Positions 33,781 to 43,034 of a DNA stretch of 64,000 nucleotides are shown one piece after another; position 1 is the first letter of the stretch; every line of letters starts with the position of its first letter. The translations under genes were made by a program, and so were the position numbers. The DNA is from Treponema sp. UBA4267 (GTDB lineage Bacteria > Spirochaetota > Spirochaetia > Treponematales > Treponemataceae): assembly GCA_002395155.1 (NCBI GenBank), contig DGWD01000031.1, positions 25,115-89,114 on the forward strand, read 5' to 3'. The notes beneath the pieces are model-generated. The model worked only from the letters and a program-made list of their open reading frames with translations. It had not been told where the DNA came from and did not search any database.

Positions 33781-33855
33781 ATACGTTGAGTCAAGGCACG
33801 CTCACGCTTAAAGCCTTGACTCAACGTTTTGAGGGTTTTGTAATAAACTCTCAAT
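33780..33855 (+). repeat. Twin-hairpin dispersed repeat, copy 3 of 3
   Basis: A 76-bp variant of the unit at 2787 and 11321. Its first stem is a perfect 15-pair palindrome (ACGTTGAGTCAAGGC/GCCTTGACTCAACGT), whereas the other copies have mismatches at the base. Its second stem has one G-T pair (AAACTCTC). It begins at the last base of the lipoprotein stop codon. Confidence 0.88.
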
Positions 33856-33883
33856 CATCCACTTAGATAACTTCTAAGCAAAC

Positions 33884-33924
33884 AAAAAAAAATCCTTCTT
33901 CAATAACGAAGAAGGATTTTTTTT
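33884..33924. terminator. Bidirectional terminator GH5 operon/pheS
   Basis: Perfect 11-pair stem AATCCTTCTTC/GAAGAAGGATT (33891-33918) flanked by A8 and T8 runs, between the plus-strand lipoprotein and the minus-strand pheS. Confidence 0.92.
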
Positions 33925-33939
33925 GTCCGAATTATTTTA

Positions 33940-35496
33940 TTAGAACTTTGCTTTTCTTAAACGAACCTGTTCAATATCTTCACAGAAGAGCTGACGAAGA
34001 TCACTTAAACCAAGAGCCATAAGTGCCATACGGTCAATACCAATACCCCATGCAAGAACAGGACAATCAAGCCCCATAGCCTTAGTAACTTCTGGACGGA
34101 AAATACCAGATCCACCAAGTTCGAACCAGCCCAAAACAGGGTGTTTAATATGAACTTCAATAGAAGGTTCTGTGAATGGGAAGTATCCAGGAACATATTT
34201 TACTTCTGTAGCACCTGCAATTTCTGTAGCAAACATTTTGAGCATTCCCAAAAGATCGCGAAGTGTTACATCATTTCCTGCAATAATACCTTCTGTCTGG
34301 TAGAAGTCTGACAAGTGAGTTGCATCAACTTTATCATAACGGAAACAGCGTGCAATACCAAAATACTTACCAGGAACTTCAGCCTTATGCAACTGATGTG
34401 CAGATAGAACTGTACCCTGAGAACGCAAAATAAGACGACGTGTAAATTCATTATCAAACTGATAATTCCATCCGCGGCTGCCTGTATTTCCACCATTTTC
34501 ATGAACAGCTTTTACATTGCTCAAGTATGGTTCTTCAATCATTTTAGCATGAGTAGGATTCTTCAAGCGGTAAACATCGTGAATATCACGAGCGGCATGG
34601 AACTGTGGCATGAACAAAGCATCACCATTCCAGAATTCAGTTTCTACAAGCGGACCATCGAACTCCTGGAAACCAAGAGAAACAAGTTTATCCTTTACAG
34701 ATTCAAGGAACTGAACATAAGGATTTGTACGGCCAGGAATAATGCGTGCTGGTGGGATTGCAATATTGTAACCACGGAAAGTACCATTTTTCCATTCTCC
34801 AGAAGCAAGCATTTTTGGTGTAATTTCACCAATTTCATTACCTGTAATACCAGCCTTTTTAAGAGCGTCTTTTACAGCAGCAAAACCTTCGCTTAACTTG
34901 TAGAAAACAGTTTCTCGTTCAATCATTTTGAAAGGAGAATCGGCAGCACCACGTTTTTTTGCAAGACCTGCCATAGCCTCAACTTCTGCAGCAGATAAAT
35001 CATCTTTATTCAACTGACCATTTTCTGAAGCAATAGCCTTTTTAATCAAATCTGAAGTAATTGTAATTCTGGCAGGAAGTTCAGCACCTGTATATTCAAC
35101 CTTCTTTTCAGCATTCATTTTAAGAACGCCTTCTTTTACTAAAGGTCCAAATGCAGAACCTACATCTTTTTGTTCAAGACCAATTCCTGCTGCAATTTCT
35201 GGCATTACATGAGGGCCATTATCTTTAAGAAATTTAACCATTCTTTCTTCAACAGTACCAGTCTTTGCCATTGCACGGCCAAAATCTGTTATTTCAAAAA
35301 ATGTATGTGGTGTACGTCTAATTTCTTTTAAGAGCTCTTTTCCAGAAAGCCATGAGAAAGCCTGATTTGCATGACCTTCCTTATAATTCAATTCCTTCTG
35401 AAGCTTATCAGAAGTAAGTTCATCCTTGTCTGAATACTTTAATAAAACCTTGATTTCAAGTGGATGTAGATTTTTAATAGTGTTTTTGATATCCAT
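33940..35496 (-). CDS. pheS: Phenylalanine-tRNA ligase alpha subunit, archaeal/eukaryotic type
   Basis: The catalytic core shows motif 2 FRYDKVDATHLSDFYQTEG and the Phe-pocket segment ELGGSGIFRPEV, then motif 3 GIGIDRMALMALG. The 230-residue N-terminal part has tandem winged-helix DNA-binding-like domains (LHPLEIKVLLKYSDKDEL), the layout of archaeal and eukaryotic alpha chains; the usual bacterial PheS is about 340 residues with a coiled coil. At 518 residues it fits the archaeal type, known in spirochetes. The beta subunit is not in this window. AAAGGAT precedes the start. A terminator separates it from the upstream genes. Confidence 0.95.
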   Translation of the reverse strand: MDIKNTIKNLHPLEIKVLLKYSDKDELTSDKLQKELNYKEGHANQAFSWLSGKELLKEIRRTPHTFFEITDFGRAMAKTGTVEERMVKFLKDNGPHVMPEIAAGIGLEQKDVGSAFGPLVKEGVLKMNAEKKVEYTGAELPARITITSDLIKKAIASENGQLNKDDLSAAEVEAMAGLAKKRGAADSPFKMIERETVFYKLSEGFAAVKDALKKAGITGNEIGEITPKMLASGEWKNGTFRGYNIAIPPARIIPGRTNPYVQFLESVKDKLVSLGFQEFDGPLVETEFWNGDALFMPQFHAARDIHDVYRLKNPTHAKMIEEPYLSNVKAVHENGGNTGSRGWNYQFDNEFTRRLILRSQGTVLSAHQLHKAEVPGKYFGIARCFRYDKVDATHLSDFYQTEGIIAGNDVTLRDLLGMLKMFATEIAGATEVKYVPGYFPFTEPSIEVHIKHPVLGWFELGGSGIFRPEVTKAMGLDCPVLAWGIGIDRMALMALGLSDLRQLFCEDIEQVRLRKAKF

Positions 35497-35513
35497 TTCT
35501 AGTATCCTTATAA

Positions 35514-35548
35514 AAAATAAAAGCCGGCACTATAAAAAGTTACCGGCC
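35514..35548 (-). terminator. Terminator upstream of pheS
   Basis: On the minus strand GCCGG/CCGGC with a short extra helix (35547-35523) is followed by TTTTATTTTTT. It ends the transcript carrying the exported proteins before pheS. Confidence 0.65.
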
Positions 35549-35584
35549 TTCATTTTACAACATTTCAGCTAAATACTGAATAGG

Positions 35585-35989
35585 TTAGCGATCGAATTTT
35601 AAGTATGCCGACCACTGCATTTTTTTCTGACCTCTGTCATCTCTAAAAAGTTTCTGAGATTCAGGTCTCAAATATCTATAGCTATAATACTTATTCTCTT
35701 TCTGGAAATCCTGTAAAACAGCCATAACAGTATTCATTGCTTCACCACGGTCATAAGTTACATACAAAGTTTCGTAGTAAATTCGAACTTCATCATAAAT
35801 TGGTGAATATTCAATCTTTACAGAAGCATTCTTATCAGTACAATGCTGTTCTTCTGGAATAATTACATATGTAGAAGTTTTTTCAGCTTCAAACTTTTCT
35901 CTTTCAAAAGGGTCATCGCTTACAGGCTCTGCCATAGCGAAACCACAAAGTACTGTCAAACATGTCAAAAGAGTGATTATTTTTTTCAT
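35585..35989 (-). CDS. Small exported protein of unknown function
   Basis: MKKIITLLTCLTVLCGFAMA is a cleavable signal peptide. The mature part of about 115 residues is strand-rich (VKIEYSPIYDEVRIYYETLY) with no known motif. GAGGAG precedes the ATG at 35989. It follows the next unknown gene by 8 bases, with rhomboid and GGDEF genes further upstream, all on one strand. I do not recognise the family. Confidence 0.65.
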   Translation of the reverse strand: MKKIITLLTCLTVLCGFAMAEPVSDDPFEREKFEAEKTSTYVIIPEEQHCTDKNASVKIEYSPIYDEVRIYYETLYVTYDRGEAMNTVMAVLQDFQKENKYYSYRYLRPESQKLFRDDRGQKKMQWSAYLKFDR

Positions 35990-36012
35990 TCTCAAACTCC
36001 TCAAGTTTAAAC

Positions 36013-36711
36013 CTAGTAAACTGTATATTTAATTATTTTACCGTATTCTAGGAAAAAATCAAGGTTAAATACATATCGCCCTGAATCTATACCTATCGTA
36101 GGGATATCGCGAATTAAAACAGAACCTCTTATAGCCTTTGGTTTATTTTTAATAGTACTTCTATAATGATTACGAATAGCATCTTTTAAAGCCTCGTAAG
36201 CAGCTTCCTTTATCCCATCAAAACCATGACTCAGTTCACCATAACCTCGTCCATGAATTACAGGATTTTCAATTGAAGCCCACAAATTGTATGACTGAAC
36301 TTGAGAATCACTCCTCTTATACTCCACCCAACAATTCAAACGGTTATTTTGTATCCAAGGAGAAACATAAGTTATCCCAGATTGTATAGATGATGAAGGA
36401 ACAATTTCGGTAATTTCCAAATATTCTTCCACCCCCCTACCTTTATCTAGAGGTGTATATTCAAACTTCCATCCATAAACCATACCAGTAATGATAAAGG
36501 GAGCAATTTCTCTAATGCTTTTTATTGGATAGTCGTACTGTTCTGCATCTAAATCTTGGGCATCTGCTAATTCTGGGTAAGCATCTAATTCTGCACTTAG
36601 AGGAATTCTAATATTTCTTACAAGAGATGGAGTTTGCGACCATGCAGTCTCCATCATCATTATAATTAAAAAGAGAAAAAAAACTTTTAGTGGCGATAAA
36701 TGTCTTTCCAT
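36013..36711 (-). CDS. Exported protein of unknown function
   Basis: A signal peptide (residues 1-25, ending TAWSQ) is followed by about 205 mostly strand-forming residues. The segment GFDGIKEAAYEALKDAIRNH is the one clear helix. No catalytic or lipobox motif is seen. Its start overlaps the rhomboid gene by 25 bases, so it is coupled to it. A periplasmic or outer-membrane assembly role is possible. Confidence 0.65.
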   Translation of the reverse strand: MERHLSPLKVFFLFLIIMMMETAWSQTPSLVRNIRIPLSAELDAYPELADAQDLDAEQYDYPIKSIREIAPFIITGMVYGWKFEYTPLDKGRGVEEYLEITEIVPSSSIQSGITYVSPWIQNNRLNCWVEYKRSDSQVQSYNLWASIENPVIHGRGYGELSHGFDGIKEAAYEALKDAIRNHYRSTIKNKPKAIRGSVLIRDIPTIGIDSGRYVFNLDFFLEYGKIIKYTVY

Positions 36712-37352
36712 ATTTTTATTGGATGAATCCCCATTCTAATTACAAAGTATAACCATGCCGCAAGAAAACCAAATAAATGAGTCATATGAGCAACATTACT
36801 ACTTCCTAAAAATTGACTACCAATTTCAATCAAGGCATAAATCAATACCAAAACAGGAGCAGGCACTGGAATTAAGCCCCATATAAAAATTATCGACCGT
36901 GGAAAGAAAACTGCATAGGCAAAAAGTACAGAATAAATTGCACCACTCGCTCCCATCAAAAAGATTCTGTATTGACCTGTAAATTTATACACAAGATAAG
37001 AAAAGAAGCCACTTAAAGCCCCACATACTATATAAAATAGAAGAAACTCTTTAGATCCAATTGCTTTTTCAAGATTCAGACCAAATACCAAAAGTCCCAG
37101 CATGTTAAAAAAGACATGAGAGATATTCTGATGAACAAACATATAAGTTATAAACTGCCAATACATATGAAAGTTATCTATTAAATAAACATTCATGGCC
37201 CCGTAATAATGAGCATATTGAAAAAAGGCAGGATAAATATACGAAATTCCAAAAATTATAAAATTTATAAGAATTATTGAAAGAGTCACTCTTTTATAGG
37301 TATAAGGAAAAGGACGACGGAGAATAAATGGTTTATTTTTTCTTTGGTTCAA
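36687..37352 (-). CDS. Rhomboid family intramembrane serine protease
   Basis: Six or so membrane helices carry the rhomboid active site: Asn83 in HVFFNML, Ser136 in GASGAIY, and His189 in AHMTHLFGF. Rhomboids cleave within membranes and have signalling or quality-control roles. Its stop overlaps the start of the exported protein gene and its start overlaps the GGDEF gene by 20 bases. Length (221) is typical of the minimal bacterial form. Confidence 0.9.
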   Translation of the reverse strand: MNQRKNKPFILRRPFPYTYKRVTLSIILINFIIFGISYIYPAFFQYAHYYGAMNVYLIDNFHMYWQFITYMFVHQNISHVFFNMLGLLVFGLNLEKAIGSKEFLLFYIVCGALSGFFSYLVYKFTGQYRIFLMGASGAIYSVLFAYAVFFPRSIIFIWGLIPVPAPVLVLIYALIEIGSQFLGSSNVAHMTHLFGFLAAWLYFVIRMGIHPIKIWKDIYRH

Positions 37353-38451
37353 AATAGGTTACCTTATTTCTTCCATTACTTTTTGACATGTAAAGGCCCT
37401 GATCAGCCTGATTTACAAATTCATTTGGAGAATTAACAAGATTTGTATTTGCATCAAAAACTGAAACTCCAACAGAAATTGTTACATGCAGATGCTGATT
37501 ATTATAAACAAAATCGTGTTCATCAATTGTTGAACGAATACGTTCTGCTACAAGAATAGCTTCTGTTTTTCCTGTATCTGGAAGTAATACTGTAAACTCT
37601 TCTCCACCATAACGGCTTGCTACATCAGATTCACGAAGACTTTTTTTAATAAGATTTGCAACAGAAATCAAAACAAAGTCACCGCATTCATGACCGTATG
37701 TATCGTTAAACTTCTTAAAAAAGTCTATATCAAACATAAGAACTGCAAGATTCTGATTTTTCAAAAAAGCGGAATCAATTGCTTCTGTTAATATATTGAA
37801 GAAGTAATATTTCAACTTCAAATGAGTCATCATATCTGTAGAAGACATTTCCAAAAGTGCAGCATTATTAATTGCAACAGACGCAAGTGATGCAATAGAC
37901 ATAATCTGACTCTGTTCATACTCAGTGTAGGAAGTATCATCTTCAATTGCAATTCTTTCCTGCAATATTAAAATTCCATTCAAGTGATTTTTCTGAATGA
38001 GAGGAACAATCAAAGTTGGATTTAAGTTTTCTATAATCTTAAGATTAGGATTGTCACCAACAGCAGCCTTTAATTCTTCAAGTGTAACAGGCTTTTTTAA
38101 TGATAAAAGTTGAGTTGTAATAGAAGATTTTACAGGAATTGATACCTTTTCATCCGAAGCAAAATCTTTGGCGGTTTCAAGAATAAACTGTTCATTGGAA
38201 AATAAATCACGAACAAATATTTCTGTTCCCAAAACATGCATTTGGGCCATACAAATATAAACGATTGATTCAAGAAGATTTGAAAAATCCAAATTCTGAC
38301 AAAATGACTTTGCAATATCAAGTAACTGTTCAAGATCATAAATGCGTTTTTCATATTGCATTGTTTGTTCAATTACTTTTTGAGAAGATGATTTTACCTC
38401 AGAGACTTTACCTTCTTTTGTTTTTTTTGAATTTGAACTTTTTTTACTCAT
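37333..38451 (-). CDS. Diguanylate cyclase (GAF plus GGDEF)
   Basis: Residues 40-200 form a GAF-like sensor (LLDIAKSFCQNLDFSNLLES) followed by a GGDEF domain with active-site GGEEF at 282-286 and an inhibitory I-site RxxD at 273-276 (RESD). All needed residues for c-di-GMP synthesis are present (DIDFFKKFNDTYGHECGD). It would make c-di-GMP in response to a cytoplasmic signal. No membrane helix is seen. It overlaps the next genes on both sides, so it belongs to a tight operon. Confidence 0.93.
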   Translation of the reverse strand: MSKKSSNSKKTKEGKVSEVKSSSQKVIEQTMQYEKRIYDLEQLLDIAKSFCQNLDFSNLLESIVYICMAQMHVLGTEIFVRDLFSNEQFILETAKDFASDEKVSIPVKSSITTQLLSLKKPVTLEELKAAVGDNPNLKIIENLNPTLIVPLIQKNHLNGILILQERIAIEDDTSYTEYEQSQIMSIASLASVAINNAALLEMSSTDMMTHLKLKYYFFNILTEAIDSAFLKNQNLAVLMFDIDFFKKFNDTYGHECGDFVLISVANLIKKSLRESDVASRYGGEEFTVLLPDTGKTEAILVAERIRSTIDEHDFVYNNQHLHVTISVGVSVFDANTNLVNSPNEFVNQADQGLYMSKSNGRNKVTYFEPKKK

Positions 38452-40033
38452 GATTTATCTCACCAATGTTTATAATAACATAGTTTTTCATTATTTCAAA
38501 AAATATCTTCCAATTATTATAGTTTGCCTCAAGAAAACTTGTGCTATCACGATTTCTTGACGACATCATTAAAACTTTTAAATTTGAAATAATTTCGCTA
38601 GAAGGCTTCTTTGCATCTGCAAGTAATTCCCCCAGCTGTTTATATAAATCACAAAGATTTGTAACAATATTCTGTAAGTTTTCGTGTGCCTGATTATTAA
38701 TATCATTAACCATCTTTTCAAGACGCTTAAAGAAATCCTTATCCTTTTTACTATCTTTTATATAACTTTCAAGAACCGCAATACTATTTGGTTTGTCATT
38801 TCCAAAAGAAGCTTCAAATGCTTCCAGAATTTCTTCCGAATTGATTGCGGCATACACAATAGAAGAAAAACTTGATTTATAAGTTGGATTATTAAAAAAT
38901 CCTTCAATAACAATATCATTTAAAAGCGTTTTTGCAGGAGGTGTAAGATAAATTTTTAAGAATGTTTTTAAAACTCTCAAAGGAAGAATCCATTTAAAAC
39001 CAAGAGAGGCTTCAGTTTGCAGCATTTCGTTATATGTCTGATTATAACTTCCAACCTCTTCAAGAGACATATCTGGAAAAAGAGCTTTTACATCTTCACT
39101 AATTCTTTCATCCTGAATTTCTGTCTTAATTCTCTGTTCTTCTGCATCAAAGCGAGACTGAATCATATTTGCAAAATCTTGCCTAGGCGAACCTGTATAA
39201 GAGGCAATTTTTGGCTCATAAGTAGAATCCTGTTTACAATAGCGGATTATGGTCTTTAATTTTTCAGAACTAAGTACTTTTGTAAGAATATAACGAATTT
39301 TCTTGAGATTGCTTAAATACGATTTTTTCTCTGATTCTGTAAGTTCAGAACCTTTTCTTAATTGAGCAAGAGCAAGAACCGCTTCTCCAGTTGTTGTTGT
39401 AAGTTTTAAGCCAGATGTTTGATAATATAAGTCTTCAAGAAGATTCAAGGCTTTAGCAACAGGAACTTCGATATAAGAAGGTTTATAAGACATATCTCCC
39501 GGAAGAAAACTTGAATCAAAAGCCTGCAAAAAAGGAATAAAACTATAATGACAAAGTTCAACAAGCTGACGGAGATTTAAAATATCCATATCCATCTTTT
39601 TGAAGTTTTCAGTATTAAGTTCCTTCAAAAGTCTTTCCATTTGTTGTCTCTGGCGAATATAAACTCTATCAGGATTTTTATCTTCAGCCAAAACAGCCTG
39701 TTTTCTTTGTTCAAATGAAAGTTCTGCAAGTGCTTCCTGATCTGCCGCTGAATAAGCTGTAACTACCAGCTGAGCTTCAAAACGTCTTTGTCTTGGAAGA
39801 TCGGTTAAAGAAACTGTAACAGAAAAAAGATTATCCAAAGGTTTACAATTTTTATAAAGACCATAAATCGCTTCGCCAAAATTAGGCTGCAACATACCAG
39901 ACTTACAAATTAAAGGGTTAAATTCCCTTATCTCAGAATCCAGCTTTTTTAAGAGCTGCTTCTTTTGAACTTCTGGCGAGGATCTTTTAAAAATAGATTC
40001 AAAAAAATCAGATATTGTTTGGATAAAACTCAT
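38444..40033 (-). CDS. Conserved treponeme-type protein (DUF5312-like)
   Basis: The 529-residue product starts MSFIQTISDFFESIFKRSSP and is mainly helical, with charged and hydrophobic heptads, no signal peptide and no known catalytic motif. It resembles proteins annotated as DUF5312 in treponemes; this assignment is from memory of the family and moderately certain. It overlaps the GGDEF gene by 8 bases, which suggests linked roles. Confidence 0.6.
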   Translation of the reverse strand: MSFIQTISDFFESIFKRSSPEVQKKQLLKKLDSEIREFNPLICKSGMLQPNFGEAIYGLYKNCKPLDNLFSVTVSLTDLPRQRRFEAQLVVTAYSAADQEALAELSFEQRKQAVLAEDKNPDRVYIRQRQQMERLLKELNTENFKKMDMDILNLRQLVELCHYSFIPFLQAFDSSFLPGDMSYKPSYIEVPVAKALNLLEDLYYQTSGLKLTTTTGEAVLALAQLRKGSELTESEKKSYLSNLKKIRYILTKVLSSEKLKTIIRYCKQDSTYEPKIASYTGSPRQDFANMIQSRFDAEEQRIKTEIQDERISEDVKALFPDMSLEEVGSYNQTYNEMLQTEASLGFKWILPLRVLKTFLKIYLTPPAKTLLNDIVIEGFFNNPTYKSSFSSIVYAAINSEEILEAFEASFGNDKPNSIAVLESYIKDSKKDKDFFKRLEKMVNDINNQAHENLQNIVTNLCDLYKQLGELLADAKKPSSEIISNLKVLMMSSRNRDSTSFLEANYNNWKIFFEIMKNYVIINIGEINHE

Positions 40034-40071
40034 TTATAATGCAAATATTTTACCACTTTAAGTCCATTTTA

Positions 40072-41064
40072 TCAATGAAACAGAACTGGGTCGAATATAT
40101 TATGATAATCCTGAACACTTGAAGCATGTACAATCTGAGCCCTCAAAGCTGCTCCATTCTGTATGCCTTTAGAATATGCCGCAAAACGTTTTCTCATTTC
40201 CAGGCAGGCATGTGCTTCTGAAGTTTCTTTTACAAGTCTTTCAAGTTCTGCAAAACCTGTTTTAATTCTTAAATCTGCAGGAACAGGCACATAAGAACCG
40301 GTCGTAAGCAAAGAAACCGCATCCTTAAAGATAAAAGGATTTCCCATAGCACCACGAGCAAACATTACTCCGTCAACTCCAGTTTCCTGCAACATACGCT
40401 TTGCATCTTCCGGCTTAAACAAATCTCCTGAACCAAAAACAGGAACCTTACCAGCAACTTTTTCCACAAGAGCCTTCATAATTCCCCAGTCAGAAAAACC
40501 TTCATAGCCCTGCGCTCTTGTTCGAGGATGAATTGTGATTGCCTTTACACCCGCTTCCAAAGCCGCCTGAGCAGCCTCTGACCAAGTCATTAACTTTTGT
40601 TCCCAGCCAGAACGAATCTTTACAGTAACAGGAACAGATCCTGCCGCATCTACTACAGCCTTGGCAACTTTATACAAACGATCTGGATCTCTAGTTAAAG
40701 CAGAACCTGCACCAGTTTTTATGATTTTGGGTACTGGACATCCACAATTTATATCTATAACTTCGCAATGAGTTTTTTCGAGTACTATTCCAGCCGCCTG
40801 GGACATAATTTCTGGTTCTCCACCAAAAATCTGAACAGCATATGCCTTTTCATTATAAGCCCTCTGCATAAGAATCTCGGTCTTTAGATTTTTTCTAACC
40901 AAGGCCTCTGCACTTACCATTTCGGTATAAGTAAAAGCTGCTCCATTTTCTATACAAACAGAACGAAAAGCCGAGTCGCTATAACCAGCAACCGGTGCCA
41001 AAAAGAGATTCCCAGATAATTCTACATTCCCAATTTTTACAGGATGATAAAGTTCAGCCATCAT
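40072..41064 (-). CDS. dusB: tRNA-dihydrouridine synthase (DusB-like)
   Basis: The TIM-barrel FMN enzyme reduces uridines in tRNA D-loops. Signatures: NLFLAPVAGYSDSAFR at the start, DINCGCPVPKI with catalytic Cys109, TVKIRSGWE, HPRTRAQGYEG and GVMFARGAMGNPFIF. The 330-residue length is normal. The ATG overlaps the tatD stop (ATGA), so the two are coupled. Which uridine is modified is not read from sequence. Confidence 0.92.
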   Translation of the reverse strand: MMAELYHPVKIGNVELSGNLFLAPVAGYSDSAFRSVCIENGAAFTYTEMVSAEALVRKNLKTEILMQRAYNEKAYAVQIFGGEPEIMSQAAGIVLEKTHCEVIDINCGCPVPKIIKTGAGSALTRDPDRLYKVAKAVVDAAGSVPVTVKIRSGWEQKLMTWSEAAQAALEAGVKAITIHPRTRAQGYEGFSDWGIMKALVEKVAGKVPVFGSGDLFKPEDAKRMLQETGVDGVMFARGAMGNPFIFKDAVSLLTTGSYVPVPADLRIKTGFAELERLVKETSEAHACLEMRKRFAAYSKGIQNGAALRAQIVHASSVQDYHNIFDPVLFH

Positions 41065-41840
41065 TCTTCAGGAAGATTAAATGCCTTGCAAGAGTTCTTC
41101 CAAAGCTGAACACTTAATTCTTCCAAATCCATTTCAAGCATTTCTGCCAGGAACTTAGCGGTCGAAGGCAGATATTTTGGCATAGTTCTTTTCTTCTCGC
41201 GGAATTCTGCCGGAATCATAAATGGACTTTCTGTCTCTATCAAAATACGGTCTACAGGAATATTCAAAACTGTTTCGTGAAGATTTCTTGCATTACGATA
41301 AGTTAAATTACCTGCAAAACTAAACCAAATATTTTTGTCCAGACATTTTTTTGCATAAGCCGCATCTTCAGAGTAACAGTGCAAAATTGCACCTGCATCT
41401 GGCATACGTTCTGTTAAAATATCATAAACATCCTTACCTGCATCACGATTATGAATAACTACAGGCAAATTATGCTTCTGAGCAATTTCCAATTGTGTAA
41501 TAAAAAGTTCAATTTGAGACCTCTTATCACCAAACTGCTTATAGTAATCCAAACCAGTTTCACCAACTGCTATAACATTTGGCAAAGATAAAGACTTTTC
41601 GATTGTGTTAATCCAATCTGGACCTGGATTTGTTACTTCAGATGGAGCAACTCCAACTGCATGGTAAATTCCAGACACAGATTTTAAATGAGGATAATTC
41701 TTATTAAAATCGTAAAGACTATTATTAATGCTTACAATACGGACTACTCCAGCCTGTTTTGCTTGCTGTATTACACGCAATTGTTCAATAGGGTCATCGT
41801 AAATAAGCCCGATGTGAGCATGAGTATCAAAAAATTTCAT
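41061..41840 (-). CDS. tatD: TatD family metal-dependent DNase/hydrolase
   Basis: The TIM-barrel metal ligands are visible: DTHAHIG (His7 and His9), GETGLDYYKQFGDK, PVVIHNRDAG, LHCYSED and ILIETESP (Glu replaces the more common Asp of LETDSP). The family hydrolyses DNA 3' ends and D-aminoacyl-tRNA in various studies. Length of 259 is typical. It is the first gene of the tatD-dusB pair. AGGAAG precedes the start. Confidence 0.93.
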   Translation of the reverse strand: MKFFDTHAHIGLIYDDPIEQLRVIQQAKQAGVVRIVSINNSLYDFNKNYPHLKSVSGIYHAVGVAPSEVTNPGPDWINTIEKSLSLPNVIAVGETGLDYYKQFGDKRSQIELFITQLEIAQKHNLPVVIHNRDAGKDVYDILTERMPDAGAILHCYSEDAAYAKKCLDKNIWFSFAGNLTYRNARNLHETVLNIPVDRILIETESPFMIPAEFREKKRTMPKYLPSTAKFLAEMLEMDLEELSVQLWKNSCKAFNLPEE

Positions 41841-41964
41841 GGCTATTCTTCCTAAAGATGTGATAATTTATTTAAATTTTAAATAAATCTACCGATAAAG
41901 ATAACATAGGTTTAAATAACCGTCAAATATATAATACAAAAAGAAATGCATTCATATAGTATAT

Positions 41965-41994
41965 TTGACAATAAAATCAACAGTATGGTATAGT
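41965..41994 (+). promoter_or_regulatory. Promoter of the M23/bactofilin operon
   Basis: TTGACA (41965-41970), 18-base spacer and TATAGT (41989-41994) preceded by TG two bases upstream (extended -10). The ATG is at 42003, eight bases after the -10 box, so the transcript should have almost no leader. Confidence 0.75.
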
Positions 41995-42002
41995 TATCTG
42001 AT

Positions 42003-43028
42003 ATGTCTAAAACTCAAAGAGCTATAAAAAAAATTGAAAAAAGAGTCGCAACAAATGTTACCAAAGGTTTTGGTTCTGTACTGAAATCAATTGGGAACGT
42101 ATTTGTTAGAACATTTAAGCTTTTTGACAGTAAACTGACTATCATGATTGTTCCACATTCTCAAAGCAAAGTTGTAAACTTTCAGACAAACGTTTTTGCC
42201 CTTTTCTTGGGAATTTTGCTTTTTATCGGAATTCTTACATCTTTCTTCTATTACAATCACCGTTCTGTTTCAGCAAACATGGAAATTTCTAATCTTATGG
42301 ATCAGAACCGTCAGACACTTGCAAGTTTAGACGAACTTCGTGACGAAAACGCAAACCTCTTCCAGGCTGCAAAACGTTTCCAGACATCTTTATCACAGAG
42401 TCTTTCATTACTTGGAATTGACCAGGTAAAATCAAATTCGGACGTTTCTACATCAAACAGCGATCTTTCATCACTCTTTACTTCTACAGAAATGGCACAA
42501 GGCACTTCACGCGAAGTAGCCGATATTAAAGAACTTACAACATATCTTGAAGATGCAGTAAAACCAATTGAACAGATTGGAAAAATGCTTAAAACACAGC
42601 AGAACCTTTTTACAGAAATCCCAAGTATTTGTCCTGTAAAAAATCCTAACTACCATATTTCAATGGCATTTGGACCAAACCTACATCCTATTAATGGTAC
42701 CTGGTACATTCACAAAGGCTTGGACTTCTCTACATGGCGTTCTGGTGATGCAGTATTAGCTACAGCTTCTGGTCAAGTTGTAACAGTTGGTTTCGACAAT
42801 AGTTTTGGTAACTACATCATCATTAAACACAACCACGGTATGTATACACGTTACGCTCACCTTAATTCTTTCAGAGTTAAGAAAGGTCAAACTGTTGACC
42901 AGGGCGATATTATTGGAACAATCGGTAATACTGGTGTTTCTACAGGTCCTCACCTCCACTACGAAGTACATATTGGTTCTGATGTAGTAGATCCTGCCAA
43001 ATATATCAATATCAATTTATCAAAATAG
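42003..43028 (+). CDS. Membrane-anchored M23 family peptidase
   Basis: A cytoplasmic tail, one membrane helix (about residues 64-83), a coiled coil (95-205) and a C-terminal LytM/M23 zinc peptidase domain (from 215). The metal ligands are His237 and Asp241 (HKGLDF), His317 and His319 (HLHYEV), plus the catalytic His286 (YAHLNSF). It cuts peptidoglycan crosslinks. The bactofilin gene follows 6 bases downstream, a pairing known from helical and curved bacteria, where both set cell shape. No ribosome-binding site precedes the ATG. Confidence 0.92.
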   Translation: MSKTQRAIKKIEKRVATNVTKGFGSVLKSIGNVFVRTFKLFDSKLTIMIVPHSQSKVVNFQTNVFALFLGILLFIGILTSFFYYNHRSVSANMEISNLMDQNRQTLASLDELRDENANLFQAAKRFQTSLSQSLSLLGIDQVKSNSDVSTSNSDLSSLFTSTEMAQGTSREVADIKELTTYLEDAVKPIEQIGKMLKTQQNLFTEIPSICPVKNPNYHISMAFGPNLHPINGTWYIHKGLDFSTWRSGDAVLATASGQVVTVGFDNSFGNYIIIKHNHGMYTRYAHLNSFRVKKGQTVDQGDIIGTIGNTGVSTGPHLHYEVHIGSDVVDPAKYININLSK

Positions 43029-43034
43029 GTTTTT

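Noticed and set aside
35497..35584. T-box riboswitch ahead of pheS
   Set aside because: The short region holds only a terminator-like hairpin and no T-box sequence or specifier stem.
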